Shown: piece after piece, positions 16,704 through 25,707 of the stretch
Position numbering within the stretch: position 1 is the first letter of the stretch
Layout: each line of letters begins with the position of its first letter
DNA from: JAJRXR01 sp041987545
GTDB lineage: Bacteria > Planctomycetota > Phycisphaerae > Phycisphaerales > UBA1924
DNA: 64,000 bases
NCBI GenBank assembly: GCA_041987545.1
Contig: JBHIWH010000006.1
Location: forward strand, 180,172-244,171
Direction of reading: 5' to 3'
Program-made: the position numbers and the translations under genes
The notes under the pieces: generated by a model
What the model saw: only the letters and a program-made list of their open reading frames with translations
The model's database searches: none
What the model was told of the DNA's origin: nothing

Positions 16704-19190
16704 ATGTGCAGGCGGTCGATCGGGCGTGCGGTCTCGGTGCTGGCGGTGGTGGTCGCGGCGGGCTCGCCCGCGCTGGCCCAGGATCAGGACCAGAACCAGG
16801 ACCAGGCCCGGCCCCAGAAGCTGATGGCGGCGGAGCGCCCGGTCCAGAGTCTGCGGGCCGCCCTCGACCTGTCGGCGTCGGACCTGGCGGTCCTGGGCTC
16901 GCTGGGCGCCGCCGGGCCCGTGTTCCATGAGCGGATCGGCTCGATGGAGTTCTCCGGGCTCTTGCTCGTGCAGGTCAAGGACGAGGCCGCGATGGTCGGC
17001 GCCGAGCCGGGCCGGCGGATGGAGCCGGCGACGGTCCAGGCGGCGCGGGCGCGGATCGACCGGGCGCGGGCGCGGCTCGCGCCCTCGCTCGACGAGTGGT
17101 ACGACGACGTGGACCTGCACTCGGTCATCATCCCCCAGGGGTGGGACGAGTCGTCGATGGCGGCGTTCCTGATGGCGACCGGCGACTACGAGTACGTCGA
17201 GCCCAACTACCGCGTGTACCCGGCGCTGGCGCCCAACGACCCGCTCTTCGGCACGATGACGCACCACAGCGTGATGAACACGGAGCTCGCGTGGGACCAC
17301 ACGACCGGCGGCGGTCTGATGGTCGGCGTGTGCGACACGGGCGTGGACCAGGACCACCCGGACCTGGCCGCCGCCCTGCTGCCCGGGTTCAACGCCGTCA
17401 CGAACCTGGCCGAGACCGAAGGCGGCTCCATCGCCGACTCCAACGGGCACGGCACCGCGACGACCGGGGCGGCGGCGGCGATCGGGAACAACGGCGTCGG
17501 CGTCGCGGGCATGGGCTGGAACTACCAGATCGTGCCCGTCAAGGTCTCAGAGAACCCCGACGGGACGGCCTCGCTCGGCGACCTGACCCAGGGCGCCCGG
17601 TGGGCCTCTGATCAGGGCGCCCGCGTCGTCAGCGTCAGCTTCGGCGGGGTCACCACCAGCACGGTCAACGGCACCGGCGCGCACATCCGCGACGAGGGCC
17701 ACCTGCTCTGCTGGGCCGCGGGCAACGACGGCTCGTACCTCGGCAACTTCGACTGGCCCAACGTCATCGTCGTCGGCGCGTCCACCAACGTCGATACCCT
17801 CGCGGGCTTCAGCAACTTCGGGCCCTCGATCGACATCGTCGCCCCGGGCATCAACGTCCGGACCACGTTCAACGGCGGCGGGTACGGGGGCACAAACGGG
17901 ACGAGCCTCTCCACGCCCCTGGTCAACGGGCTGCTGGCGCTCATCTGGTCGGCGGATCTCTCCCTGACCAACGACGAGGTCGAGCAGATCATGTACGACC
18001 AGGCGGTCGATCTGGGCACGCCGGGCGAGGACGACGACTTCGGCGCCGGCCGGGCCGACGCGGGCGCGTCGGTGCTCTACGCCGCGACGGGCCAGGGCCC
18101 GCGCCCGCTCCCCTTCTCCGACGACTTCAACGACACGCTGGACCCCAACGACTGGAAGACGGTCAGCGGGGCGGCGATCTCGAGCGCGGGCGTGAACGAG
18201 CCCAGCGGCGACTCGGCGGTCAGCCTCGGCGCGACGGGGTCGATCACCAGCGAGTTCATCCGGGCCAGGCCGGGCCTCGAGACCCCGGTCTACGTCTCGT
18301 TCTGGGCCGAGCACCGGGGCATCGCCCCGGGTGGGGAGCTGATCGTCGAGACCCGCGACGTCATCGGCGTCTGGCGGAACATCGCGACCATCGTCTCCGA
18401 CGGCTCCGATTCGGAGGTGTTCGGGCGCTGGTTCGGGCTCGTCGAGCCCCTGGCGGCGTGGAACGAAATGGAGCTGCGGTTCCGGGGCGACGGCGGGGAG
18501 GGCGCGGGCGAGTGGTTCGTCGACGACGTCCGCGTCGGGTTCGCCGAGCCCGTGGCACTGCCCATCTCCGACAACTTCGAGGGCTCGCTCGACGACGTGA
18601 GCGTCTACGAGACGATCGCGGGCGCGGCGACCTCGGCGGGCGCCGACAACGAGCCCAGCGGCTCCAATGCCCTGGCTCTCGGCGACGGCGACTCGATCGA
18701 GACGTTCGAGCTGCCCCTCCAGGAGCTCTCGGGCACGACGCAGTACGCCCGCGTCTGGGCCCAGCCCCGGGGCGTGCCCTCGGGCGGGAAGCTGTACTTC
18801 GAGTACTTCGCGCTCATCGGCGGGTGGCAGCCGCTGGCGGAGTTCGAGTCCGACGGCTCGGACCCGGCGGATTTCGAGCTGATGCAGGTCGAGCTGCCCG
18901 CGCTCGGGTTCTGGGACAGCGGGCGGGTGCGGCTGCGCCGCGACGCGGGCGCCGGCACGTGGTACGCCGACGACCTGTACCTCGGGCCCGACGAGCTGAT
19001 CGTGAACGACGGGTGCAACGGCGCGGACATCGCCGAGCCCCTGGGCACGCTGGACTTCTCCGACGTGATCGCGTTCCTGTCGGCGTTCGGGGCGATGCAG
19101 CCCGACGCGGACCTGGCCGAGCCGTTCGGTGTGTACGACTTCTCCGACGTGATCGCGTTCCTGGGCGCGTTCGGCGCCGGCTGCCCGTAA
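16704..19190 (+). CDS. Secreted S8 serine protease with two jelly-roll-like domains and GC-type dockerin
   Basis: The 828-residue protein has a signal peptide (MCRRSIGRAVSVLAVVVAAG, cleavage near ALAQ), a Gln/Asp-rich linker, and a propeptide-like segment ending EYVEPNYRVYPA. The S8 domain has Asp about 211 (VGVCDTGVDQDHPD), His about 249 (SNGHGTATTGA) and Ser about 401 (NGTSLSTPLVNG). Two related beta domains of about 140 residues follow, each with an EPSG-then-A(V/L)xLG motif and a late W(F/Y)(V/A)DD. The tail is CNGADIAEPLG ending GAGCP. The ATG at 16704 has GGAGG seven bases upstream. The next gene, 50 bases on, encodes a close paralogue of the catalytic domain, so this is a tandem duplication. 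Likely an extracellular protease. Confidence 0.92.
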   Translation: MCRRSIGRAVSVLAVVVAAGSPALAQDQDQNQDQARPQKLMAAERPVQSLRAALDLSASDLAVLGSLGAAGPVFHERIGSMEFSGLLLVQVKDEAAMVGAEPGRRMEPATVQAARARIDRARARLAPSLDEWYDDVDLHSVIIPQGWDESSMAAFLMATGDYEYVEPNYRVYPALAPNDPLFGTMTHHSVMNTELAWDHTTGGGLMVGVCDTGVDQDHPDLAAALLPGFNAVTNLAETEGGSIADSNGHGTATTGAAAAIGNNGVGVAGMGWNYQIVPVKVSENPDGTASLGDLTQGARWASDQGARVVSVSFGGVTTSTVNGTGAHIRDEGHLLCWAAGNDGSYLGNFDWPNVIVVGASTNVDTLAGFSNFGPSIDIVAPGINVRTTFNGGGYGGTNGTSLSTPLVNGLLALIWSADLSLTNDEVEQIMYDQAVDLGTPGEDDDFGAGRADAGASVLYAATGQGPRPLPFSDDFNDTLDPNDWKTVSGAAISSAGVNEPSGDSAVSLGATGSITSEFIRARPGLETPVYVSFWAEHRGIAPGGELIVETRDVIGVWRNIATIVSDGSDSEVFGRWFGLVEPLAAWNEMELRFRGDGGEGAGEWFVDDVRVGFAEPVALPISDNFEGSLDDVSVYETIAGAATSAGADNEPSGSNALALGDGDSIETFELPLQELSGTTQYARVWAQPRGVPSGGKLYFEYFALIGGWQPLAEFESDGSDPADFELMQVELPALGFWDSGRVRLRRDAGAGTWYADDLYLGPDELIVNDGCNGADIAEPLGTLDFSDVIAFLSAFGAMQPDADLAEPFGVYDFSDVIAFLGAFGAGCP

Positions 19191-19240
19191 CCCGGGCGGC
19201 GCTGGGTCTGAAACTGCTTTGAGTCTTGCGGAGGCAACGG

Positions 19241-21637
19241 ATGCGGCTGAATCGTTGTGGTCTCGCGGCGTCGTGTATCGGACTTGTGATGCTCTGCCCG
19301 CCCGCGCTGGGCGCGTCGGCCGAGCCGGGCTCGCCGGGGCAGGCGCCGGCGGAGGTCGCCCGGCGACACCTCGTGCTGCAGGCGGGCGACGGGGCGATCG
19401 TGGACGCGGCGCTTCGGGCGCCGGCCCGGTACGCCGCCACCCCCGGTGTGCAGGAGTTCACGGGCGAGCTGATTGTTCGGCCGCGGCGGGAGATCCTCGG
19501 CGTGTCGCGCGCCGCCCCGGGGACGCTGCGGCGTGCTCTCGATCGCGTGGGCCCGCTGATCGTCCGCAAGGCGGAGCTGACGCACGAGTACCTGGTCCGC
19601 GTGCCGGAGGGGATGAGCGAGAACGAGCTGTCGTCGGTGCTGATGGCGACGGGCGACTACGAGTACGCCGAGCCCAACTGGATGCTGTGGCCCGCGGACA
19701 CGACGCCCAACGACCCGCAGTTCGGGTCGAGCTGGCAGCACTCGCGTCTGCAGTCGGCGGCGGCGTGGGACCTGGAGACGGGTAACTCGAGCGTGATCGT
19801 CGCGGTGTGCGACACGGGCGTGGACCAGGACCACCCGGACCTGCAGGCCGCGCTCGTCTCGGGCTACAACGCCCGCAGCCGCCTGGCCCAGGCCGACGGC
19901 GGGGAGGTGGACGACATCAACGGGCACGGGACGTTCGTCGCCGGCTGCGCCGCGGCGATCGGGAACAACGGCACGGGCGTCGTCGGCGCCGGCTGGGGCT
20001 TCTCCGTCATGCCCATCCGCGTGACCAACCGCGCGAGCGGTGGCGCCAGCGCGTTCGACATCCTCAACGGGGCCAGGTGGGCGGCCGACAACGGCGCCCG
20101 GATCATCAACGCGAGCTACTCGGGCGGGACCTCGTCGAGCATCCAGGCCGCGGCCCTCGAGATCAAGGCCATGGGCGGGCTGCTGTTCTACGCCGCGGGC
20201 AACGACAACAACGAGCTGCCCGACGTCGACCGCCCCGACTACGTCATCGTCGCCTCGACGACCTCGTCGGACAACAAGAGCGGGTTCAGCAACTACGGCC
20301 CGCCGATCGACGTGGCGGCGCCCGGCTCGGGCGTGCGTTCGACTCGGATCGGCGGCAGCTACGGGAACGGGTCCGGGACGAGCTACGCCTCGCCGATCGC
20401 GGCGGGCGTGGGCGCGATGATCACCGCGGCCCGCCCCGACCTGCACCCCACCGACATCCAGGACATCCTCTACGCGGGCGCCGACGACCTGGGCGCCCCG
20501 GGCGAGGACGACCTCTTCGGGCACGGCCGGGTCAACACGTTCAACTCGGTCACGATCGCCCAGACCTGGATCGCCCGGATCCCGCTGCCCATCGACGACG
20601 GGTTCGAGTCCGCGGCGATCGACGCCGAGGTCTGGACGGGCGGCGCCGGCGGCGAGGTCGTCGACGACAACGGCTCTGGGGCGCTCGTGCTCGACGGCTC
20701 CGACTCGATCGAGTCCGCGGGCACGCACGCCCGGTCGCTGAGCGGGCTGATCGGTGTCCTGACATTCACGGCCAGGCACGAGGGCGTCGAGGCGGGCGAG
20801 TCGCTCGTGGTCGAGTACCTGGACGCCGCCGACCAGTGGCAGACGGCCCTCGTTATGGAGTCGGACGGGACCGACCAGGCGGCGCCCGAGGCCTACGAGT
20901 ACGCGTTCGGCCAGGCCGACCTGCGGAACGGGCTGAGGGTCCGGTTCCGGGCCGAGGGCTCCGACGGGTCGGACGACTGGTTCATCGACGACGTGTTCCT
21001 GGGCGAGTTCGCGGGCGCGACGCTGCCCCTGGCCGACGACTTCGAGTCGGGCTCGCTGTCGCCGACGCGCTGGGGCGAGGTCGTCGGCGCCGGGGTGGCC
21101 GAGGGCGGCGTCGGCGGGAGCCGCGCGATGCGGATCGAGGCGAGCGAGAGCGCCACGACAGCGCTGGTCAGCGGCTCGGTCTTCCCCGAGAGCCTGTACC
21201 TCAGCTACTCGGTCCGGGGCGAGGGCGTGCCCGAGGGCGAGAGCCTGCTCGTCGAGCACAGGACGCTGCTGGGCACGTACGACACGATCGACGAGGTCGT
21301 CTCCGACGGGACGGACGGCGCGTTCGAGGCGCGTGTGGTCGAGCTGCCGATCCTGGCGCTGATCAGCGAGCTGGACATCCGCTTCTCGCACACGGGCCAG
21401 GCCGAGACCGGGTCGTGGTGGGTGGACGACATGCTGCTGGCGACGCAGCCGGCGCCTTCGGCATGCCCGGCGGACCTGGCCGAGCCGATCGGCGTGCTCG
21501 ACTTCTCCGACGTGCTGGCCTTCCTGGCGGCGTTCGGGGCGGGCGAGCCCGAGGCCGATCTGGCCGAGCCGTTCGGCGTGCTCGACTTCTCCGACGTGCT
21601 GGCCTTCCTGCAGGCGTTCGGCGAGGGGTGCCCCTAG
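19241..21637 (+). CDS. Secreted S8 serine protease, tandem paralogue, with GC-type dockerin
   Basis: The 798-residue protein has a leader (GLAASCIGLVMLCPPALG) and a propeptide ending EYAEPNWMLWPAD. The S8 domain has Asp about 191 (VAVCDTGVDQDHPD), His about 229 (INGHGTFVAGC) and Ser about 381 (SGTSYASPIAAG). Two beta domains follow, each ending with DDWFIDDVFLG or SWWVDDMLLA, and then a GC-type tail (ACPADLAEPIG to GEGCP). The propeptide end and active-site Asp regions are nearly identical to those of the gene before it. The ATG at 19241 has CGGAGG six bases upstream. With only 50 bases between the two genes and a terminator at 21673, the pair may form one transcription unit. Confidence 0.92.
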   Translation: MRLNRCGLAASCIGLVMLCPPALGASAEPGSPGQAPAEVARRHLVLQAGDGAIVDAALRAPARYAATPGVQEFTGELIVRPRREILGVSRAAPGTLRRALDRVGPLIVRKAELTHEYLVRVPEGMSENELSSVLMATGDYEYAEPNWMLWPADTTPNDPQFGSSWQHSRLQSAAAWDLETGNSSVIVAVCDTGVDQDHPDLQAALVSGYNARSRLAQADGGEVDDINGHGTFVAGCAAAIGNNGTGVVGAGWGFSVMPIRVTNRASGGASAFDILNGARWAADNGARIINASYSGGTSSSIQAAALEIKAMGGLLFYAAGNDNNELPDVDRPDYVIVASTTSSDNKSGFSNYGPPIDVAAPGSGVRSTRIGGSYGNGSGTSYASPIAAGVGAMITAARPDLHPTDIQDILYAGADDLGAPGEDDLFGHGRVNTFNSVTIAQTWIARIPLPIDDGFESAAIDAEVWTGGAGGEVVDDNGSGALVLDGSDSIESAGTHARSLSGLIGVLTFTARHEGVEAGESLVVEYLDAADQWQTALVMESDGTDQAAPEAYEYAFGQADLRNGLRVRFRAEGSDGSDDWFIDDVFLGEFAGATLPLADDFESGSLSPTRWGEVVGAGVAEGGVGGSRAMRIEASESATTALVSGSVFPESLYLSYSVRGEGVPEGESLLVEHRTLLGTYDTIDEVVSDGTDGAFEARVVELPILALISELDIRFSHTGQAETGSWWVDDMLLATQPAPSACPADLAEPIGVLDFSDVLAFLAAFGAGEPEADLAEPFGVLDFSDVLAFLQAFGEGCP

Positions 21638-21672
21638 GGACGCCCGGCCCCGGACAACCCGATGAGATCACG

Positions 21673-21703
21673 CCCGGGTCGGCCCTCGCCGCCCGGGTTT
21701 TTT
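21673..21703 (+). terminator. Rho-independent terminator after the tandem S8 genes
   Basis: A GC-rich stem (CCCGGG-t-CGG pairing with CCG-CCCGGG, one bulged T) is followed by six T at 21698-21703, about 36 bases after the stop. Confidence 0.85.
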
Positions 21704-21774
21704 CATGATCGGGCCGGGCGCGGCCGGTCCGGGCGTCGTCCCTCCCTCCGGGGAACACCCGAAGGAGGCAGACC

Positions 21775-23052
21775 ATGCTCGCCCACGCCCTCGTCGCGGC
21801 CCTGCCCGCGCTCGCACCCTGCACGCCCGAGTTCGGCGCCGAGCAGCGCTACTTCTCAGGCCAGTTCGATCAGCAGCTGGTCATCGCGGACATGAACGAC
21901 GACGGCGCCCCGGACGCAATCGTCGGCCTGTTCACCGCCGAGCAGGTGAACGTGCTTTATGGCGACGGCGCCGGGGGATTCGGCGAGCCCGTCGGCATCG
22001 TCGCGGGCGCGGGCGGTGGCGTCGGCGTTGCCGACCTCAACCACGACGGGCGCCCGGACATCGTCACCGCCAACGTCCTGCAGGACGACATCTCGATCCT
22101 GCTGGCCGACACGGACAACTGGTTCCTGCCCCAGACCCGAATCGCCGCGGGCGATGGGCCCGCCAGCGTCGCCATCGCGGACTTCAACATGGACACCCAC
22201 CCGGACCTGGCGATCAGCGCCGGGCTCGACGACTCGCTCCGGGTGTTCCTCGGCGACGGGACCGGCGCGTTCGCGGCCCAGCCCGCGATCACGATCGAGG
22301 ACCTGCGCCAGGTGGTGACGGCGGACTTCAACGCGGACTCGATCCCGGACTTGGCCGTCCCGCGTTCGTCGCCGGGCGTCGTGGATGTGCTGCTGGGCGT
22401 CGGCGACGGGACGTTCGCGGCGCCGGTGAGCTACGACAGCGCGTTCGGCGGATCGCACGTCGCCCTGGGCGACCTGGACGCCAACGGCACGGTGGACATG
22501 GTCGTCACGCCGCGCGTTGTCAGCGTCCCGCCCAGGGACGCGTCGATCGTCGTGCTGCTGGGCGCGGGCGACGGCTCGTTCGCCCCGCCCGTCGCTTACA
22601 CGGTGGGCCAGCAGCCCCAGGACAGCGCGATCGCCGACTTCGACGGCGACGGGAACCTCGACGTCGTCACCTCCAGCAAGGAGACGAGCGAGCTGTCGCT
22701 GCTGTACGGCGTCGGGGACGGGACGCTCCAGCCCCAGATCCGGACGCCCTACCCGGACGCGCCGACCGCGCTGGCCGCGGCTGATCTGGTCGGCGACGGG
22801 GCGCCCGACCTCGTCTTCCTGAACCGGGACAGCAACGACATGTCCGTCGTGCTCAACGCGTGCGACGCGGGCGGGTGCAACGGCGCCGACCTGGCCGAGC
22901 CGTTCGGGACGCTCGACTTCTCCGACGTGATCGCGTTCCTGAGCGCCTTCGGCGCGATGGGGGCGCCCGCGGACCTGGCCGAGCCATTCGGGGCCTGGGA
23001 CTTCTCCGACGTCACCGCCTTCCTCGGCCTGTTCGGCGGGGGGTGCCCCTAG
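21775..23052 (+). CDS. Secreted VCBS/FG-GAP repeat protein with GC-type dockerin
   Basis: This is a 425-residue protein with a short, weak leader (MLAHALVAALPALAPC). About six FG-GAP/VCBS repeats form a propeller, with cores such as ADMNDDGAPDAIVG, ADLNHDGRPDIVTA, ADFNMDTHPDLAIS, ADFNADSIPDLAVP and ADFDGDGNLDVVTS. The final 60 residues are a GC-type dockerin (GCNGADLAEPFG to GGGCP). The ATG at 21775 has a textbook AAGGAGG six bases upstream. It stands alone between terminators at 21673 and 23080, so it is probably monocistronic. Expected to be outside the cytoplasm; the binding partner is unknown. The leader is short for a Sec signal, which lowers confidence in the export route but not in the domain calls. 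Confidence 0.87.
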   Translation: MLAHALVAALPALAPCTPEFGAEQRYFSGQFDQQLVIADMNDDGAPDAIVGLFTAEQVNVLYGDGAGGFGEPVGIVAGAGGGVGVADLNHDGRPDIVTANVLQDDISILLADTDNWFLPQTRIAAGDGPASVAIADFNMDTHPDLAISAGLDDSLRVFLGDGTGAFAAQPAITIEDLRQVVTADFNADSIPDLAVPRSSPGVVDVLLGVGDGTFAAPVSYDSAFGGSHVALGDLDANGTVDMVVTPRVVSVPPRDASIVVLLGAGDGSFAPPVAYTVGQQPQDSAIADFDGDGNLDVVTSSKETSELSLLYGVGDGTLQPQIRTPYPDAPTALAAADLVGDGAPDLVFLNRDSNDMSVVLNACDAGGCNGADLAEPFGTLDFSDVIAFLSAFGAMGAPADLAEPFGAWDFSDVTAFLGLFGGGCP

Positions 23053-23079
23053 GGCGCCGCGGCGGGTTGATCGGATTCG

Positions 23080-23117
23080 CGCCCCGGGGGTGGAGGAGCC
23101 GCCGGGGCGTGTTTCGT
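23080..23117 (+). terminator. Probable terminator after the VCBS gene
   Basis: An 8-bp perfect stem (CGCCCCGG with CCGGGGCG), a 14-base loop and a short T-containing tail (TGTTTCGTT) start 28 bases after the stop. The loop is large and the T-run broken, so it is weaker than the others. Confidence 0.6.
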
Positions 23118-23134
23118 TGGGCTAGCCTTGATCG

Positions 23135-24085
23135 ATGAGCACGGGCGCGGCAAGCGTGAGCGGGGCGGCGCCCGAGACGGGCTGGGTCGCCAAGCTCCGC
23201 CTGGTCGGGGCGGATATCAAGCTGGCGCACTCGGTCTTCGCGCTGCCCTTCGCGGTGCTGGCGGCGTTCCTCGTCGCGCCGCGCGACGGGGGCGGGGCGT
23301 CCATCGACTGGTCACGGTTCGCCGGGCAGCTGGTCCTGGTCGTCGCGTGCATGTTCTTCGCCAGGACGTGGGCGATGGTCGTGAACCGCGTCGCGGACCG
23401 GGAGATCGACGCGGAGAACCCGAGGACGGCGGGCCGGGCGTTCGCCGCGGGCGCCCTGCGCGGTCGCGACGGCGCCGTCGTGCTCGCGGGGGCGGCGCTG
23501 GCGTTCGTCGCGTGCTGCTCGCTCTTCTGGGTCTTCTTCGGGAATCCCTGGCCGACGCTGCTCTCTTGGGTCGTGCTCGTCTGGATCGCGTTCTACTCGT
23601 ACACGAAGCGGTTCACGTGGCTGTGCCACGTGTTCCTGGGCGGCGCCCTGGCGGTCAGCCCGGTCGCGGCGGCGATCGCGGTCGGTGGCGAGTTCGACGC
23701 GCCCGTCGGCGTGCTCTGGATCTCGGCCATGGTCCTCGCCTGGGTCGCCGGCTTCGACGTGATCTACGCGTTGCAGGACATGGACTTCGACAAGGAGCGT
23801 GGGCTCAAGAGCGTGCCCGCGCGGTTCGGCTGGCGGGGCGCCGCGAGGATCAGCCGCGTGCTGCACGTGCTCGCGCTCGCGGCCCTGGTCCTCGCCTGGT
23901 GGGGCGAGCCCCGCCTGGGCTGGGTGTTCCTCGGGGGCGTCGCCGCCGTGGGCGTGGTGCTCGCGTGGGAGCACGCCGTCCTGGCCGGGCGTGGGCGGGC
24001 GGGGATCCCGATGGCCTTCTTTACGCTCAACGGCGTGGTCGCCCTTGTGCTGGGCGGGGCGGGCGTGATCGACGTGCTGGTCTAG
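23135..24085 (+). CDS. ubiA: UbiA-family polyprenyltransferase (quinone biosynthesis)
   Basis: This 316-residue integral membrane protein has about eight hydrophobic helices and both Asp-rich prenyl-diphosphate motifs: NRVADREIDAENPRTAGR near residue 85 and YALQDMDFDKERGLKSVP near residue 210. The 'NRxxDxxID..NPRTxxR' form is that of the bacterial UbiA/MqnP-like group, which attaches a polyprenyl tail to an aromatic acid on the way to menaquinone or ubiquinone. In a planctomycete a menaquinone role (MqnP, futalosine route) is as likely as UbiA; the sequence alone does not decide. It starts at ATG 23135 without a strong ribosome-binding site. A GbsR/MarR-type regulator follows 32 bases later and may be cotranscribed. 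Confidence 0.85.
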   Translation: MSTGAASVSGAAPETGWVAKLRLVGADIKLAHSVFALPFAVLAAFLVAPRDGGGASIDWSRFAGQLVLVVACMFFARTWAMVVNRVADREIDAENPRTAGRAFAAGALRGRDGAVVLAGAALAFVACCSLFWVFFGNPWPTLLSWVVLVWIAFYSYTKRFTWLCHVFLGGALAVSPVAAAIAVGGEFDAPVGVLWISAMVLAWVAGFDVIYALQDMDFDKERGLKSVPARFGWRGAARISRVLHVLALAALVLAWWGEPRLGWVFLGGVAAVGVVLAWEHAVLAGRGRAGIPMAFFTLNGVVALVLGGAGVIDVLV

Positions 24086-24117
24086 CCAACTCAGGGCCCA
24101 AGAGAGGAACGCCGAGC

Positions 24118-24681
24118 ATGCCGCCAGACGACCCGCCGCCCGAGCTTCTCAAGGCCCAGGACCGGTTCATCGACGCGTGGGGGCGGATGGGCAGCGTGTG
24201 GGGCATCTCGCGGACGATGGCCGAGGTGCACGCGCTGCTGTTCGTGACGGGCGAGTCGATGAGCGCCGACGAGATCATGGAGCGGCTGCACATCAGCCGC
24301 GGCAACGCGTCGATGTCGCTGCGGGCGCTGCTCGAATGGGGCGTGATCGCCAAGGCGCCCAGGGCGGGCGAGCGGCGGGACTACTTCACGGCCGAGCAGG
24401 ACGTGTGGGCGATGTTCCGCGCGATCCTTCGCGAGCGCGTCAAGCGCGAGGTCGAGCCACTCTTGGAGTCGCTCGAGGAGGTCCGCGACCTGACGCCCAC
24501 GGGCGGGCGGAACGCGCACGCCTCGGCCCGGGAGCTGGACGAGCGGCTGGCGGAGATGCAGGAGGTTTTCGAGCTGGTCGCGATGCTGGGCGAGCGTTTC
24601 GCGGGCCCGAGCGGCAAGGGCCTGCAGGCCGCGGCCAAGCTGCTGGCCAAGGCGACGCTCGACAAGACCAAGAAGCGCTGA
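24118..24681 (+). CDS. GbsR/MarR-family transcriptional regulator
   Basis: The 187-residue protein has a winged helix-turn-helix of GbsR type. VWGISRTMAEVHALLFVTGE is followed by MSADEIMERLHISRGNASMS, LRALLEWGVIAK as recognition helix and wing, and a C-terminal helical region (about residues 105-185) for dimerisation. GbsR-like members respond to small osmolytes or act as local repressors in many phyla. The effector cannot be told from the sequence. It lies 32 bases after the UbiA-type gene on the same strand. The ATG at 24118 has GAGAGGA about nine bases upstream. The C-terminus is Lys-rich (LDKTKKR). Confidence 0.83.
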   Translation: MPPDDPPPELLKAQDRFIDAWGRMGSVWGISRTMAEVHALLFVTGESMSADEIMERLHISRGNASMSLRALLEWGVIAKAPRAGERRDYFTAEQDVWAMFRAILRERVKREVEPLLESLEEVRDLTPTGGRNAHASARELDERLAEMQEVFELVAMLGERFAGPSGKGLQAAAKLLAKATLDKTKKR

Positions 24682-24710
24682 CCCGGCGCCCACGAGATCG
24701 ACTGCGCACG

Positions 24711-24736
24711 TAAAACCCCTCGCGGCGGCGAGGGGT
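24711..24736 (-). terminator. Rho-independent terminator for the membrane-tethered HTH gene
   Basis: A perfect 9-bp stem (ACCCCTCGC with GCGAGGGGT, loop of four) lies between the converging genes. Read on the minus strand it is followed by TTTTA, so it serves the minus-strand gene ending at 24763. It may also act weakly on the plus strand. Confidence 0.8.
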
Positions 24737-24762
24737 CTGCGTGGTTCGTGTCTCGCGCGGGC

Positions 24763-25590
24763 TCAGCTCTTTCGGAGCATGACCCAGCCGACGGCGGCGA
24801 AGATCAGCAGCAGGATCGCCGCCCCGCCGAGGACCATGTAGACGTTCCCGGTCAGCCCGGCGAGGACGGCCGACGAGCCGGCCAGGCCGAGGATCGTGAC
24901 GGCGAGCGTCGCGGCGAGGATGATGACCATCGCCAGGCCCAGCCCGCCGGCGATGCCGGACCACGGGCCGTCGTAGGACTCGGCGACGGGCATGAGGGCC
25001 GCCTGGGCGGCCTGGCTGGAGCCGAACTCGGGCTCGCCCGAGGACTCGAAGAGCGCGCCGCCCGAGGCCGCGGCGATCGCCGAGCCACCGATGGCGCTCT
25101 CGCCGGCCTCCGAGCCCCCGCTCTCGTCGCCGTAGACGTCGTCGAGCAGGTTCGCGCCCAGCGACGTGTCGTCGGGCTCGAGGGTGAGCTGGGCCAGGCC
25201 GGAGCCGGACGCGTTGGAGTCCATGCTCAGGTCGGGGGCGCTGACGGCGCCGGTGACGAGCGTGTCGGCCGACGGGTCGGCCTGGTCGTCGGCGTCGGGG
25301 TCGAAGATGCTGATGCCCGTGCCCTCGCCCGAGGCGTCCGCGGCGAACGCGGAGCCCGAACCCGACGAAGACAGGCTGATGGGCTCGAGCTCGGAGCTCT
25401 CGGCGAGCGTGATCTCCGCGTCGTCGTCGCCGCCGCCCGCGAGCAGGTCGACCTGATCGACCTTGAACACGAGGCGGTCGCGGTCGCGGAACTCCTGGAG
25501 CTGCCCGCTCTCGGCCAGGGCCTGCACCTCGTCCTCGGACATGCCGAGCCGCTGGGCGGCCTCCTCGAGCGTGTAGAACATCTTGGCCAT
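24763..25590 (-). CDS. Membrane-tethered MerR/excisionase-type helix-turn-helix protein
   Basis: Residues 1-50 of this 275-residue protein (MFYTLEEAAQRLGMSEDEVQ and on to DRLVFKVDQVDLL) form an excisionase/MerR-like helix-turn-helix of the type that binds a single DNA site. About 150 residues of Ser, Gly, Asp and Ala-rich linker follow, without obvious structure. The C-terminus has two strong membrane helices (GLGLAMVIILAATLAVTILG and VYMVLGGAAILLLIFAAVGW) separated by a short loop. The layout puts the DNA-binding head and a long tether on the cytoplasmic face. It could be a one-component membrane regulator or a DNA-to-membrane anchor; neither is proven. The ATG at 25590 has GGAGG eight bases upstream. 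A terminator follows. Confidence 0.75.
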   Translation of the reverse strand: MAKMFYTLEEAAQRLGMSEDEVQALAESGQLQEFRDRDRLVFKVDQVDLLAGGGDDDAEITLAESSELEPISLSSSGSGSAFAADASGEGTGISIFDPDADDQADPSADTLVTGAVSAPDLSMDSNASGSGLAQLTLEPDDTSLGANLLDDVYGDESGGSEAGESAIGGSAIAAASGGALFESSGEPEFGSSQAAQAALMPVAESYDGPWSGIAGGLGLAMVIILAATLAVTILGLAGSSAVLAGLTGNVYMVLGGAAILLLIFAAVGWVMLRKS

Positions 25591-25707
25591 GTCTGCGGGC
25601 CTCCGGTCGCGGGTGTGGAGACGGCCCGCCCCTGCCGCGGGCCTCCGCCCAATGGTACGCCCCCGCCCGGGCCCGGTTCCGGGCCGCCCCGGCGGCTGGA
25701 GTGGTCC

